From: Chara braunii
Lineage: Eukaryota; Streptophyta; Charophyceae; Charales; Characeae
Reading direction: 5' to 3'
Assembly (NCBI GenBank): GCA_003427395.1
Contig: BFEA01000066.1
Span: 3,487,598 to 3,551,597, forward strand
Length of the DNA: 64,000 bases
Shown here piece after piece: positions 43,040 to 54,903 of this stretch; within the stretch, counting starts at the first letter, position 1; every line of letters begins with the position of its first letter. The position numbers and the translations under genes were made by a program. The notes beneath the pieces are model-generated. The model was not told the origin of the DNA. It did not search any database and was given only the letters and a program-made list of their open reading frames with translations.

Positions 43040-43910
43040 ATAGCCTACCTGAGCCTGCGCGCACTCATGTAATGATACCGAGCGTGGGCACGCACTCAAA
43101 TGGCAACACTAAGTTTGGACGCGCATGGGCGCGCACTCAAATAACAGTTCCAAGCTTGGGCGCGCATGGGCGCGCAATCAAATATTAAGTTCGAGCCTGG
43201 GTACACATGGGCGCACACTCAAATGGCAATGCCAAGCATAGGTGCACATGGGCGCATACTCAAATAGCAGTACTGACCATGGGTGCACATGAGCGCATAC
43301 TCAAAAGGCACTGCTGAGCTTGGGCGCGCATGGGCGCGCACTCTAATAGCAGTCCCAGACTTGGGCGCGCACTTAAATAACAATATCTAGCTTGGGCGCG
43401 CATGGGCGCGCATACAAAATAGCAATACCAAGCTCAGGCGCGCATGGGCGCACACTCTCACAACAATGCCAAGCCTGGGCACGCATGGACGCGCATTCTA
43501 ACTGCAATGCCAAGCTTGGGCGAGCATGGGCGCGCACTTAAATAACACTATCAAGCTTGGGCTTGCATGGGCTCGCACTCAAATAGCAATACTTAGCACG
43601 GATGCGCATGGGCGCGCACTCAAATAATAGTACTGAGACCGGGCGTGCACTCAAACAGCCAAACTGAAACTGGGGGCGCACTCAAACAGCCAAACTGAGA
43701 CTGGGCGCGCACTCAAACAGCCAAACTGAGACTGGGCGCGCACTCAAACAGCCAAACTTAGACTGGGCGCGCACTCAAATAGTAATACTGAGATCGGGCA
43801 CGCACTCGGAAAACTTGTTCGGGCCTGGGCGCGCACTCAGACAACTTGCACGAGCCTGGGCGCGTACTCATACATCTTGCCCGAGCCTGGACGCGCACTC
43901 AGACAAACTC
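43040..43910. repeat. LTR minisatellite 2 (5' LTR)
   Basis: This is the counterpart of 24990-25905. Confidence 0.85.
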
Positions 43911-44009
43911 GCCCGGGCGGGAATTCACACTGGTGTATGGTCCCGAATTGGTAAAGACCTTCGATGGGACAACCCTCAATGGGGTGCACGTTGGCTCTCA
44001 GAATGGACA

Positions 44010-44880
44010 ACAAGGTTCATAGGTTGAGTGCGCACTGGCGCGCTGGCTCAAAATCATCAGGGCAGAGTACACAGATTGAGTGCGCATGGGCGCACTGACT
44101 CAAGCTTGTCAAAGCAGAGCTTACAGATTGAATGCGCACTGTCGCATTGGCTCAAGTTCATAAAGGCAGATTTACAAATTGAGTGCACACTGTCACACTA
44201 ACTTAAGTTCATTAAAGCCGAGTTTACAAATGGAGTGCGCATTGTCGCACAAACTCCCTTTCATCAAGGTCGAATCTTGCAAATCAAGTGCGCAGCGTCG
44301 CACTTAAGTTCGAGTGCGCACAGTCACACTTACTCAAGATCATCAATGCTGTGTTTACAGGCTGAGTGCGCAGTATCGCACTTACCTGGGATCATCAAAG
44401 CAGAGTTTTACAGATCGAGTGTGCAGTGTCGCACTTGAGTTCGAGTGCACACAGTCGCATTTACTCAAGATCATCATTGCAGTTCCACAGATCAGGTGCG
44501 AAGTGTCACACTTACTCAATGCCGAGTTTGAGTGTGCACAATCGCACTTATTCAAAATTATCAATGCAAAGCTCACGGATTGAGTGCGCAGTGTCGCACT
44601 TACTCAAAAGCCGAGTTTGAGTGCGCAAAGTCGCACATATTCAGGATTATCGATGCAAAGCTCACGGATTGAATGCGCTGTGTCGCACTTACTCAAAGCC
44701 GAGTTTGAGTGCGCACAGTCGCACATATTTAGGATTATCAATACAAAGCTCTCAAATCGAGTGCCTATCGGCACGCTAATTCAAGATCATCAGCGTAAAG
44801 CTCACAGATTAAGTACTCATTGCCATGCTGCCTCATGATAACCAAGGCAAAGCATACAGATTGAGTGCCTGTTGACATGC
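44010..44880. repeat. LTR minisatellite 3 with hairpin core (5' LTR)
   Basis: This is the counterpart of 26020-27140, without the MITE; it contains the empty target TGCAAATC at 44279-44286. Confidence 0.8.
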
Positions 44881-45124
44881 TGATGCAAAATTGACCCTCA
44901 AATACAGTGCGAGTGGGCGCATAGTTTTCCTGGTTAAGAAAATGGCCCTCAAAATATAGTTTGCATGAGCACACGTTTCTCTGGTACAATAATGGAGTGC
45001 GAGTGGGCGCAGAGAGGCAAGATCAGCAACTTCCACAAATCCGAATGACAATGGAGCGCTCGTGGGCGCACAATGGCAAGATCAACAGTTCCACGGATCC
45101 AAGGGGCAATTCCAATCCATATCA

Positions 45125-45570
45125 AACTGCGCAGACCTGCCAAGTAGCAGTTCATAACTATGCCAAGCTACACCAGGCTGACAAACGACAGATCAAAGCT
45201 ATGTCAGACTGCGCCAGGCTGATAAACAGAAAACCAGAGCTACGCTAGACTCCGCCAGGCTGACAATCCACAAGTCAGAGTCATGCCAGACTGCGTCAGG
45301 CTACTAAACGGCAAATCAGTAATTGCGCCAGACTGCGAAATGGCGGATCAGAACTGTGCTAGACTGCACCTAGCTGCCAAATGACAAATCAGAACTAGGC
45401 CAGACTGCGCCAGGTCGACACATGGCGGATCAGAACTGTGCCAGACTGCGCCACAAATCAGAACTACGCCAGGCTGACACACGGCGGATCAGAACTGTGC
45501 CAGACTGCGCAGGCTGCCAAATGACAAATCAGAACTGCGCTTGACTGCGCCAGACTGACACATACATAAT
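45125..45570. repeat. LTR minisatellite 4 (5' LTR)
   Basis: This is the counterpart of 27410-27810. Confidence 0.85.
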
Positions 45571-45970
45571 TTAAAGAATCACATATGGCCCAAAAGTCGT
45601 CAAGTGTGGACTAAACCCGGTGCGAGCAGCAGAAGAAAGGTAGCATAGTGCACCCCAAAACAAAGGGGGGGGTAGTCTCTATAATGGGAAAGAGCGGAGC
45701 GACAAGGAGTGAGCAAGGGAAAGAGTGGGAGAAAGATGGGAAAGGACAAAAAAGAGGAGAGGATGTGGGAGACGGGGTTATGACCTTGGCCAAAAGCCAG
45801 ACTCATATCCCTGTTGTAGCAGTTTTCCCCCTCTCTTACCTCCTGCCTGCTTGGTTCTCACTCATCTCGCTCCTTTCCCTGCTTGCTCCTTGCTCTAGTT
45901 CCTGCTTTATCGCACCAGCGTTTTCGCGTCCTCGCACGTGCGATCTCTCTCCTTGAGTGGCACGGCCTCT

Positions 45971-45978
45971 CTTTTATA
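45971..45978 (-). promoter_or_regulatory. LTR TATA box (5' LTR), predicted genomic RNA promoter
   Basis: TATAAAAG on the minus strand within the same conserved context as at 28214-28221. If used, transcription of the element would start near 45940 and include the LTR-borne ORFs in the leader. Confidence 0.6.
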
Positions 45979-46014
45979 GTGGAGAGGCCAGGTGGTCGGG
46001 CCCAAGTGCAATAG

Positions 46015-46530
46015 TCCTAGGGCTAAAAATAGCACAGGCCTGTGTTAAAATTAGCACAGACCTTCGGTAAAATTAGCGCGGAACTGGGACAGTCCCGACT
46101 TTGGGACACGAACAGTCAGCCCCGTGCTAAAAACAGCGTGGACCTGCGCTAAATATAGCGCGGGCCTACGCTAAAATTAGTATGGGACTGCGCTAAGAAT
46201 AGCGCGGGCCTGCAATAAAAATAGCGTGAACCTGCGCTAAAAATAGTGCGGGACTTGGGGCAGTTTCAATTTTGGGACATGAACAGTCAGCCCCGTGCAA
46301 AAAATAGCGCGGAACTACGCTAAAAATAACACAGCCTCGGCTAAAAATAACACGGGCCTGCGCTAAAAATAGCACGGGCCTGCGCTAAAAATAACACGGG
46401 CCTCCGCTAAAAATAACACGGGGCTGCGCTAAAAATAACACGGGGCTGCGCTAAAAATAGCATGGGCCTGCGCTAAAAATAGCACGGACCAGTGCTAAAA
46501 ATAACACGGACCAGTGCTAAAAATAATGTC
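46015..46530. repeat. LTR minisatellite 5, 22 bp (5' LTR)
   Basis: This is the counterpart of 28255-28750, located in U3. Confidence 0.85.
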
Positions 46531-46962
46531 GGGCTTGGACTTGCCCGACTTTGGAATACTACAGGTCGTCCTTGTTTTGAAAATTAAACACACCCCTCTT
46601 AACCAAAATAAGGGCCCAATCCCGTATTCCCTTGACCTTTTCTGGTCCTGCCCTTCCCGACGGGGTAAGTCCAGTCCCAAGTGGTCTACCCTATTTTTCT
46701 CACTAACCTTTGGTCCGTTTTCAGTGTCATTCGGACCGGGCCTTACTAACTTGCCCCTTCCGGACGTGGAGGTTCAGCCCAAAAGCCACGATTCGGCTCC
46801 CATTGGGCCGGACCATCGTGTCGTCTTGTCCGTTGACTCGGGCAAAAAGGGACCAACCAGCGCGTCAACACTCTGCTGATCGTGACCACAAGCAGCCCTA
46901 TGGTGAGGAGGCTGAGCACGACGAGTCAACTATACGTTGACGAGGCGCGCCGCTCTCCGACA

Positions 46963-46966
46963 CCGC
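46963..46966. repeat. Target-site duplication, right (CCGC)
   Basis: This is the partner of 22423-22426. Confidence 0.65.
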
Positions 46967-49920
46967 GTGTCACGTGGTGTCAGTCTAGTTAGACGCCCGT
47001 CATAATTAAACTGAGATTTTAGCCTAAAACTAGTGGTTGCGGCGACGGCGCAGAGATATTAGAGTAAAGCGTAGGAATGGAGGGGTTGAGCAGTCCGGCG
47101 GGGTTATCCCCGCTTTAAGGTTTTGTTATCGGCGGCGTTAGGACGGGGCTAACATTTTCGTTTTCTTCGTTCGTCCCATTCTGACGATTAAAAGTTCTAA
47201 ATAAATTTTAGTATTTTATTGTGATTATTTTTTTCATACTCCGGCGTCCTTTGACTTAGATATGACCCCGGGTTTAGTGGCCGCCACGGCGGCCAAGGAC
47301 CTTGAGCACGCACCTCTTTTGGTAAGCGCATTTGGATTTCGGCGTGTCGGGGTGTTAAGGGAATTCCCCTACCCCACCCGTCTTGAAGTCTGGACCAGGG
47401 GGGGGGGGGGTTCAAAGTGTTCATTTGAATATTTGCTACTACCACCAAGATCTGTACAGGGGATCGTTTTCCCTTGAGTCACCGTTGTAGGCTCCGCGGC
47501 AGGACTGCCTCCCCCAGCTTATCGTAGGACTGGGCTGGCCAGGGTGGCCGGGCGCAGGTTGCGCACTTTAGTGCGATCCGCTGTCGAGCGAATCGTTTCC
47601 GCAGGTAAGTTGAGCAACTCCCCCTACCGGATTCCGACTTCTGTGATCACCGGCCGACGTTCGCTTTAGTCAGCAGATGCTCGTGTCGGGGTAGCGATCG
47701 GTACAGAGATGAGGGTCTCCGACTACCGGGCGAGTAGGCCGGAGCTGGTAAAGACAGGAAGCAAAGAGAGGGAGGGAGAAGAATGGACCCGAACGGAAGA
47801 GTGCGTAAGGTGCATGCAAATGGTGAACGGGCTATGGCGGAGGCAAGCGGGAGCAAGAGGGAGCGGAAAAACATGAAGCCGCCCGTTCCGCAACGAAAAC
47901 GGGCAGGGAAAGGGTCGAATTAGAGGTTTTAGAGGGCGGCGACCATGATTATAGAGTTAGTTTTTTATAAAGGTTAGTAGATAAGAGGGTAGAAGCGAAA
48001 CGGGNNNNNNNNNNNNNNNNNNNNNNNNNNNNNNNNNNNNNNNNNNNNNNNNNNNNNNNNNNNNNNNNNNNNNNNNNNNNNNNNNNNNNNNNNNNNNNNN
48101 NNNNNNNNNNNNNNNNNNNNNNNNNNNNNNNNNNNNNNNNNNNNNNNNNNNNNNNNNNNNNNNNNNNNNNNNNNNNNNNNNNNNNNNNNNNNNNNNNNNN
48201 NNNNNNNNNNNNNNNNNNNNNNNNNNNNNNNNNNNNNNNNNNNNNNNNNNNNNNTTAGAGGTTTTAGAGGGCGGCGACCATGATTATAGAGTTAGTTTTT
48301 TATAAAGGTTAGTAGATAAGAGGGTAGAAGCGAAACGGGGTGCGTGGAGGAATGGCGGACAGAGGAAAGAGAAAGAGGGAAAATGGCATATCTCGCCTAA
48401 TTCTCAATGGATTCGGGCGGGGTAAAATGTTAGTTGGGGTTTTTGGAGATAGACGAACCTGAAAATGGTGTTTGTTTTAATAGGAAGTAAGTAGATCGAA
48501 AGATAAAATGAAAAGGTACGCGCGAAGAGTGTTGAGAGGGAGAGAATGATGAGGGAGAAGTCCGAGTCTCGCTCGATCCTTGATGGAATCGAGCGGGATA
48601 GAAGGCAAAATGGGGGTTTAAAAGGCGGGCACGTCGGATGGCGATGCCGGTTTTCAAGAAAAGTTTATAGAATTGGAGTTAGTAGATAGGTTAGTGCGCG
48701 GAGGAATGGTGGAAGTAAGGATGAGAAGAAGAGAACGAGCCTGTCTTACTCATTCGTGAACGGGTTTGAGGAAAGAAAGGTAAGTTTCGGGGTTTTTTGG
48801 GTCGTCGCGAATCCCATGGCAATGGCGGATTTCGCGTTGGGAGCGAGATTTGGAAGCCGTGTGGGTTGCAGGATGTATGTAGGGGAGGGGTATTTCCGAC
48901 AGGAAAAGACAATGAATCTTGCTCTGTTTTAGTGGAAGACACATTTGAGTTTGGTTGTTGAAAGTAGCATGGGGGGAGGAGTGAACCTGCCCATATCGTT
49001 GCCGAAGATTCAGTTCTACAAGTATCGGTAAAGGCCGCCTCCCCTGTTTATTGGTGTATATGATCGTGCTGTAGCGGAAGGAACACTTCGGTTTTACTCA
49101 TTTTTGTAGGTAGAAAGTTCTCTCTCCTATATGTACTCTCACACCGGCGTAGTAGTCAGGGCTATGAGTGGCAATGAGGTGGATCAGGTGCTACCGAAGT
49201 ACTGTAGTATGTGAAGGGGGCGAAACGATTGCTAGGGATAGCGGGCACACAGTCGAAGGTACGGCACTATTGTGCGTAGGATTAGGATTGAGTGCCTCTA
49301 AGTTAAATAGGGTTGGCGGAAAAAGCCAGTGGGTGTGAGTGTGCCATACGTACGCATCGAGCACGGCGAGCGGGCTCAGGCGGACTGTCGTCCGACCACG
49401 AAGGTGATTATACTCTCTACGCAGTTGCAGCTATGTGCTAGAGGCGCTGCCGCTATATCTTCCGGCTGTTGGTGCTGACAATCGTGGTTGGAGTCTGAGC
49501 ACCGAGAGCGGAAGGAGCCGCTTTTGTCTACCGCCAGCTGTTGAACACCGCATTGTTGTACGTTTTATTGAGGGGTGTTGATGCTTGCTGATGTTGTTAC
49601 TGCATTCGAGCTCTGTGCCATTGTCGTGCAATTGTTGCGAAGTGCAAGGCTCGCTATTGCGCGCTGCTGCCGTGCACCCACGCTGAGCGGCCTGTCTTAG
49701 CCAACCTTGAAGAGAGCACGAAAGGGGCAAGACTTGTGAGGAAGGGAAGTTGTTGCTGCGACTAGAGAGGTCGTCAGGGAGTCTACTGTTAAGACCTGAC
49801 TTTAGTTCTAGCCAAATTGTTGTTGCGTTTTGGCTTCCATTGCGGGACCTTCAGGCGAATCAAGATAACAAGGCCCTCTCTTGCGAGTCTGAGAGCACCC
49901 CTAATGTATCCGAGAGACTA
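46967..49920. other. No gene recognised; contains an assembly gap
   Basis: No convincing coding frame or known motif was seen. There is a G homopolymer near 47398-47410. Parts are purine-rich. An unknown stretch lies at 48005-48254. Confidence 0.3.
48005..48254. other. Assembly gap, 250 N, flanked by an identical 85-bp repeat
   Basis: The 85 bases before the gap (47920-48004) and the 85 bases after it (48255-48339) are the same, starting TTAGAGGTTTTAGAGGGCGG and ending GAAACGGG. This pattern fits two contig ends that overlap but were not merged. Confidence 0.9.
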
Positions 49921-49949
49921 AATAAATTTATCTTCTGCCCTTCTTATTC

Positions 49950-50590
49950 TAAGATTTATTTCTAAGATGAATGGTCTGGCCGCTGTTTATTTTGGGTGGT
50001 TTCTGAACAGTCCCTGGGTTTTGACCCAGGGTACTCTGGTTTTTTTATATGTTGAGAAAAAAGGGTTGAGCATTGTTTCTAAGACGAATGACTCAACTCT
50101 TTTGGTTGTTTTATTCTGAGGGAGGTTCAGGCCAAAGACTGAACATTGTTCGTAAGATGAATGGTCTAAGTCTGAGGTCACAGGATTTTAATATGAACAA
50201 AGGAATAAGACTTTCTATATTTCTATATCTATATGCTTACAAGAACAAGGCTAGTCAGGCATTGTTTCTAAGACGAATGGTCTGACTATAGCCTTATCAC
50301 AAATTAAGAAAATATAATTAAAAACTATAACTGAAGGTAACTTGGGTCGGCTGAGCATTGTTTCTACGAGAAATGACTCAGTCCTACGCTCATTTTTGAA
50401 AATTAAATTCAGAGAAATATATATAACTTGGCTATTTAAACAGATCTGGGCGGCTAAGCATTGTTTCTAAGACGAAAGACTTAGTCATGTGCCCAATGAA
50501 GAGAAAAGTAGTTGTGCAACCTGTTCGTGTATAACTAAGGCAAAGAGTTGGCATTGTTTCTAAGATGAATGACCTAACTCGATGCCTTCT
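49950..50590 (+). repeat. Field of hairpins with conserved loop and varying stems
   Basis: A core like CATTGTTTCTAAGACGAATG recurs near 50070, 50142, 50259, 50354, 50457 and 50551, about 100 bp apart, with a partial copy near 49961. The flanks differ between copies but remain complementary: GTTGAG with CTCAAC (50066), AGTCAG with CTGACT (50253), CTGAG with CTCAG (50351), CTAAG with CTTAG (50454), GAGTT with AACTC and AGGCA with TGCCT (50538-50586). Paired changes on both sides of a conserved loop are the mark of selection on an RNA or DNA fold. The DNA between hairpins is AT-rich and unrelated. Confidence 0.75.
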
Positions 50591-50885
50591 CTAAGCAGGG
50601 TATAAAGGGATAAATCATTGAGAGACTATGAACTATTGTTTGCCAAAGGTGGTTTGGGTTGGTGAGAGTACTTACCTTTGTGGTTTGGCCTGCATGTGGC
50701 TGAGTGAGATCACTACTTAGTCTATGTTTCAGTTTGACAGGTAGTTGCTTTAGAGGCTCGCCACGTGCTTGAGCGATAAGAGTTAGTTAAATTCCTGCAT
50801 ATTTTTAGCTAACTTTATTTTACTTCGGTCAATTTTCGCATTTTCTGGGATCATTTGTTATACTTGGCTTTGGACAAATTTTGGT
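50591..50885. other. No gene recognised
   Basis: AT-rich sequence between two repeat fields; nothing coding seen. Confidence 0.3.
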
Positions 50886-51190
50886 AAGCTACTTTCTCTA
50901 CGGGAAGCGCTGCCGGAATTTTTGCAAATCCAAGGAGTTAGTCAAATTTTTTTTGCTTTTCCAAGTTCAACTTGTTTAAAGTTCATATATGGTTTAGTAA
51001 AAATCTGGAAAGTTTCCTTTTCTAAAGAGAGTGCTGCCAATTGTTTTGCTAATTCAAGGAGTTAGATAAAAAGTGACTTTGAAAACTTGAAGGTTATTTC
51101 TGTTTTCATATTCGGGCTGATATAAATTCTAGAAAGACACTTTTCCTACGGGAAGCGCTGCCGAAATTTTCTTAGTTTAAAGGAGATAGG
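50886..51190 (+). repeat. Three spaced copies of a GCGCTGCCG-containing motif
   Basis: Copies start near 50890, 51012 and 51137, about 123 bp apart. Each has a short potential hairpin (for example TTTTCC TACG GGAAG at 51140-51154, or CTTTTCTAAAG at 51017-51027), then GCGCTGCCG or GTGCTGCCA, an AT-rich gap, and a block like AAGGAGTTAG. The first stem changes between copies. Confidence 0.6.
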
Positions 51191-51446
51191 TTATATTTTG
51201 ACCGGTAACGATTCTAGCGATCCACCCTGAATAGGGGAGATGCTGTCCTTAGTCTACCTTTGCTTGGGCACTTGCGTTGAGGTAGACTCAGACTTAGTTA
51301 ATTAGGAAGATCGTAATATGGAGATTACTCTCCATGGAATTATAGGTTTAGCTTGGGAATTGGCATGTTTTGTGTTACAGGTCTTCTTGATTGATTCCGA
51401 TTCAAGATCATGACTAGATTCAGCTTGATCCTACGAGGATCACCTT

Positions 51447-51465
51447 CTGTTATCACTGATAACAG
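51447..51465. repeat. Perfect 19-bp palindrome
   Basis: CTGTTATCACTGATAACAG is a perfect inverted repeat with one central base. It may be a protein-binding site or hairpin; nothing else indicates its role. Confidence 0.7.
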
Positions 51466-51605
51466 GTCGGTTGCCGATTTGTCGGTTTACGACTCAACTC
51501 CAATTCCTCCTCAATACTCAACCTAAAAGGCTTTAGCCCTGATGATTTTTGTTGTTTTATTAAGGTTTTCACCCGGACTTTTATTGAATGACCATTTAAC
51601 AAAGG

Positions 51606-51705
51606 TACTGTGTATTTAATTATGGTTGGTTGGACAAGAGGTTGGGGCTTGCATGGCTAAAGCGAGGGGTATGAGTGTATTTAATTATGGTTGGTTGCAG
51701 TTGAC
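51606..51705. repeat. Two direct copies of a 23-bp sequence
   Basis: GTGTATTTAATTATGGTTGG occurs at about 51610 and 51678, each followed by TTG. No other copies were seen. Confidence 0.7.
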
Positions 51706-53675
51706 TCCGTGTAGTGTGTGGACTTTCGTTTGATTCTTTGATGTGATTGCAGGTATGTATGGTGGTTCAAATTTGGATTGGCGTGCCTACGATCACACAT
51801 ATATATATATGGTTGTGAGGAGTCCCACTGTGACTGTGAGAAGTGATCGTCACATACTTATCCCCCTTATAAGGATATAAAAATATATGTGTACCGATGT
51901 TGGGAGTTCGCGTGGCCTGAGGGGCCCGCGTATTAAGGATTAGATAGGGGTTGAGGTTGAGAAAAGGAAGAAAAAACCCTCCATTGATTGTATACTTTTT
52001 AATAATTTATTAGTCGGACGTTGGTCCTGGGCTGGGATTCGAGGTCCTTGTCCAGGACATCCCGGGCCCTAGACTCTGCAGGGAAGGAATCTTCCCCTTG
52101 GCAGAGCCTATCTGCCCTGCCCATCGAGAAACCCAACCCTGAGGCCAAAAATGTCGCAAGGTTAGAACGGCATGTCCTTCAGCCGTTCAATATCATGAAG
52201 GGCGACCCCTCACGATATATTCCTTCAGCGATTCAATCTCACGAGGCCGAAACTGCGATTGCCACGTATGACTAGCATCGTCGGTTGATGAAGGAAGGGC
52301 TTGCAACCACGCAACTTTATATCAAAGTCTTGCACGCGACATTCGTCCGTCCTAGTGTCTAGAGTTATCAGATTAAGTGATTCGTATGTGTGCATGTGTG
52401 TCCAGAGTCAGTATAGGCCGTTGGTGCCAACTGAAAAGGTTACCCAAGGTTGTGATTTTTGGATGGGGAGGCCTTCGGCCTATTTTTGCTTTTCAGAGTT
52501 ATTACAATTGGACGTTGGAGTTCGTGGCAACCGTCAAAGTCAAACCCCTTGACTCGCTTCCAGGCCCTAGGGGAAGGAGCTGGTCTCCAGGGCCATAAGA
52601 GACGATTGCCACCACATGTACGAACTTGTGTACCACCCACTCTCTGCAGGGTGCAAAAAAGGGTGTGGTTCTCAACCGCGCTTGGCAGTTGTCCAACGTC
52701 GAGAGATTAACCCTCAAGGCGTGTGTCAGCCGACACTTGAGTGTCGAATGCGACCCTCGAGACTAACGAGGACCACATGAGCATCGGTACTACATAGTAC
52801 GCCACCATTGCGACCTCTTGCGGACGCTTGCATTGCGAATCGATATGAGTTAACCCTGCGTCCTCCCGATCTTATACCAAGCCTCGCGCGCAACGCCTGT
52901 CCGATTTCCGCATCGAAAAGTTATAGGACGGTCGATAAGGGACTAGGAGTGTTGTCGCGTTGTTCATCTAGTGTCGTTCTGTATATGTATAGGTGTGTGT
53001 GTATGTGCTCTTATTTTTATGTTCTTTATAGTGGTGTGCGCGTGGTGAGTGGGATACGTCCTAGTCGATCGCCGTCGAGTCGCGCTTGGGATTTCATCCC
53101 CCCAAGATGTCGGTTCTCGTGCGGGTCCGATAGAGGCGTGGGACCGCACATACCCCCTATGCTACAACGAACGAGAAACGCCCTCGGCTGGTCCACCTCT
53201 GCGATTGCAACTGATCAACTTTCGTACTGTGGACTGGTAGCTCGGCGGGGATACGCTCACCAAAGGGAGGTGACAACTCCTGTAAGGTGGAGGTAAGTCG
53301 TGCCTTGTGTAGGCCCTATCCTGTCGTAGGGGCTCGCGGGAGGTATGGCTGACACACTCGGCCGGAGCGGCTTGCAGAAGCTCCACGTATATTCGCGACG
53401 AGGATATAGACCAACTCCTGCGTGACGCGGCCGGGAGGGTCCCTCGCTGTCTTGTGCGGTGCCGGACCAATGCGCTCGACAGCGTTGCCTTTGATCACCA
53501 CCCAGTCTATTATTGTCTACACTCTCTATGTACAAAACTCTCAAGGGGTAGAGCAAACAAGAGAAGAGAGAAACGAACTTGTATCTTTTACAAGAAGAGT
53601 GTAAGCGACTTAAAAATAAGAAAGGGGAGGATATAAGTGACAGGAAGAGAGATAAGAGAGTATTAGGGAAAGTTT
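51706..53675. other. No gene recognised upstream of the second Gypsy relic
   Basis: Several frames are open by chance (for example 52808-53296) but have no recognisable features. I could not find a primer site or LTR for the relic that starts at 53676, although a 5' region would be expected here. Confidence 0.3.
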
Positions 53676-54903
53676 ATGGTTAAAATGGCAGCACGAGGGA
53701 GACCTAGCTCTTCTGGAGGGACTAACGAAGAGACCCTGGTTGGTGTCATATGAGAACTGGTCAAAAGAGTTGACACAATAAAAGTAGGGTCAGATATTGC
53801 AAGAGCAAAGGGGCTAGATAAGAGGATTTCATGCTTCGGAGGTCCTCAAGTAAATGATTTTTGGATGAGTATGAATTATTCGGGCTCAGTTATGGTTGGA
53901 CAGATAAACAACGATTCAAATACCTTTTGTCTTATTGTGACACTAACTCAACGTTGGTTGTTCAATGGTTGATGGAAGGGGGTACAACATGGGAAGAAGT
54001 CAAAGAGAGAATGAAGAGGGAATTTGAGAAAGAGTTTCTCCCAACGACTACCAAGGACCTACTCAACATCAGAAGAGCTAAGTATAACACCTTCAATGTC
54101 TTCCTTCATACTTTCATCAGAACACCGAGGAGAATCCCATATTTGAATGAGGCTCAAAGATGCCATATTTTTGTGACTAATTTTACAGATAATGAGAGAC
54201 AGACTGTTCTCAATCAAGCTCAGCACTGTCCTCTCAGATGGGATGAAATGGTTGCAATAGTCAGAACTTTGCCTACGGTCTCACACAAGAATTGGTCACT
54301 AGATCAGATCAGTACACTGGTTAAAGACTGGGAGATCGATAATGGTATGAGCAGAGGGAACAGTTTGAGTGCCAAAAATTTTATTCAACGAGTTATGGGC
54401 AATTACATGCCTACTAACCATGTTGCTGATGAAAAAGAGAAGAAGAAGGCTGGAAGCGAAGATGAAGATGATGATGATGATGACTATGGTAAAAGAGGAG
54501 ATTCCTCTAGGTTAATAAAAAACAGAGGAAATTGAGGGAGAAAAAACAGAGAGAGAAGAAAGTATGATGAACGTCCAAGAAAAAGTTTTGTCTGTTATTA
54601 TTGTGGAGAGGGAGGTCATACTACCATCTACTATAAACCTCTGGAGGAGCATGTGAAGAGTGGGGTGATAAAGAAGGATGCAATAGGTCATGTTTGTGAT
54701 AGTTCTTGGAACAAACTGGATCCCAGACATCCTAGAAGTATGAGACTTCTTACCCTTAAACATGAAGAGAAGATGAAGAAAACGAACAAGAGAAAGACCA
54801 ATGTGAATGTCCACTTCTTCATTGGTGAATTGCCTGAAGAGCTTGTACAAAAGACTAATGATTCTCTTTTACTGACTGGATTGTCCCTACAAAGCAAATG
54901 TTA
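53676..54903 (+). pseudogene. Gag of the second relic
   Basis: ATG at 53676 starts MVKMAARGRPSSSGG, similar to the giant element's Gag start. A TGA at 53751-53753 and a frame change before 53861 interrupt it. From 53861 the capsid-like part is open (ELFGLSYGWTDKQRFKYLL) to 54535 and ends in an acidic D-run. After a further frame change the knuckle CYYCGEGGHTTIYY near 54594 shows C-x2-C-x4-H-x4-Y, so the last cysteine is tyrosine, one G-to-A change away. The frame ends at TAA near 54903. Confidence 0.8.

Larger units (their letters stand above)
22427..46962 (-). mobile_element. Giant Ty3/Gypsy-type LTR retrotransposon, 24.5 kb
   Basis: Two direct repeats of 6770 bp (22427-29196) and 6468 bp (40495-46962) flank an 11.3-kb interior. 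Each begins TGTCG and ends CGACA on the plus strand. CCGC lies directly outside both ends. The interior on the minus strand carries a primer site, four small accessory ORFs, gag, protease, RT, RNase H and integrase in Ty3/Gypsy order, then a non-coding region with a tandem array and an antisense ORF. The integrase end has a W-M-G-P-F motif typical of GPY/F modules; no chromodomain is visible. An extra ORF before gag, long LTRs and an antisense 3' ORF recall the Ogre/Tat group of plant elements, but I cannot confirm the lineage. Most frames carry stops, so this copy is dead. Confidence 0.9.
40495..46962 (-). repeat. 5' LTR of the giant element, 6468 bp
   Basis: It is collinear with the 3' LTR (22427-29196) and has the same five arrays, TATA box and two ORF regions. 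It lacks the MITE and the second palindrome arm. Its primer-side end is at 40495. Confidence 0.9.

Noticed and set aside
52808-53296. 162-codon plus-strand frame as a gene
   Set aside because: No motif, overlapping frames of similar length on the other strand in a GC-rich stretch, and no homologue in the window.
53470-53500. LTR end and primer site of the second relic at CTCGACAGCGTTGCC
   Set aside because: The resemblance to the other LTR-primer junctions is limited to a few bases, and no matching LTR was found downstream of 59190.
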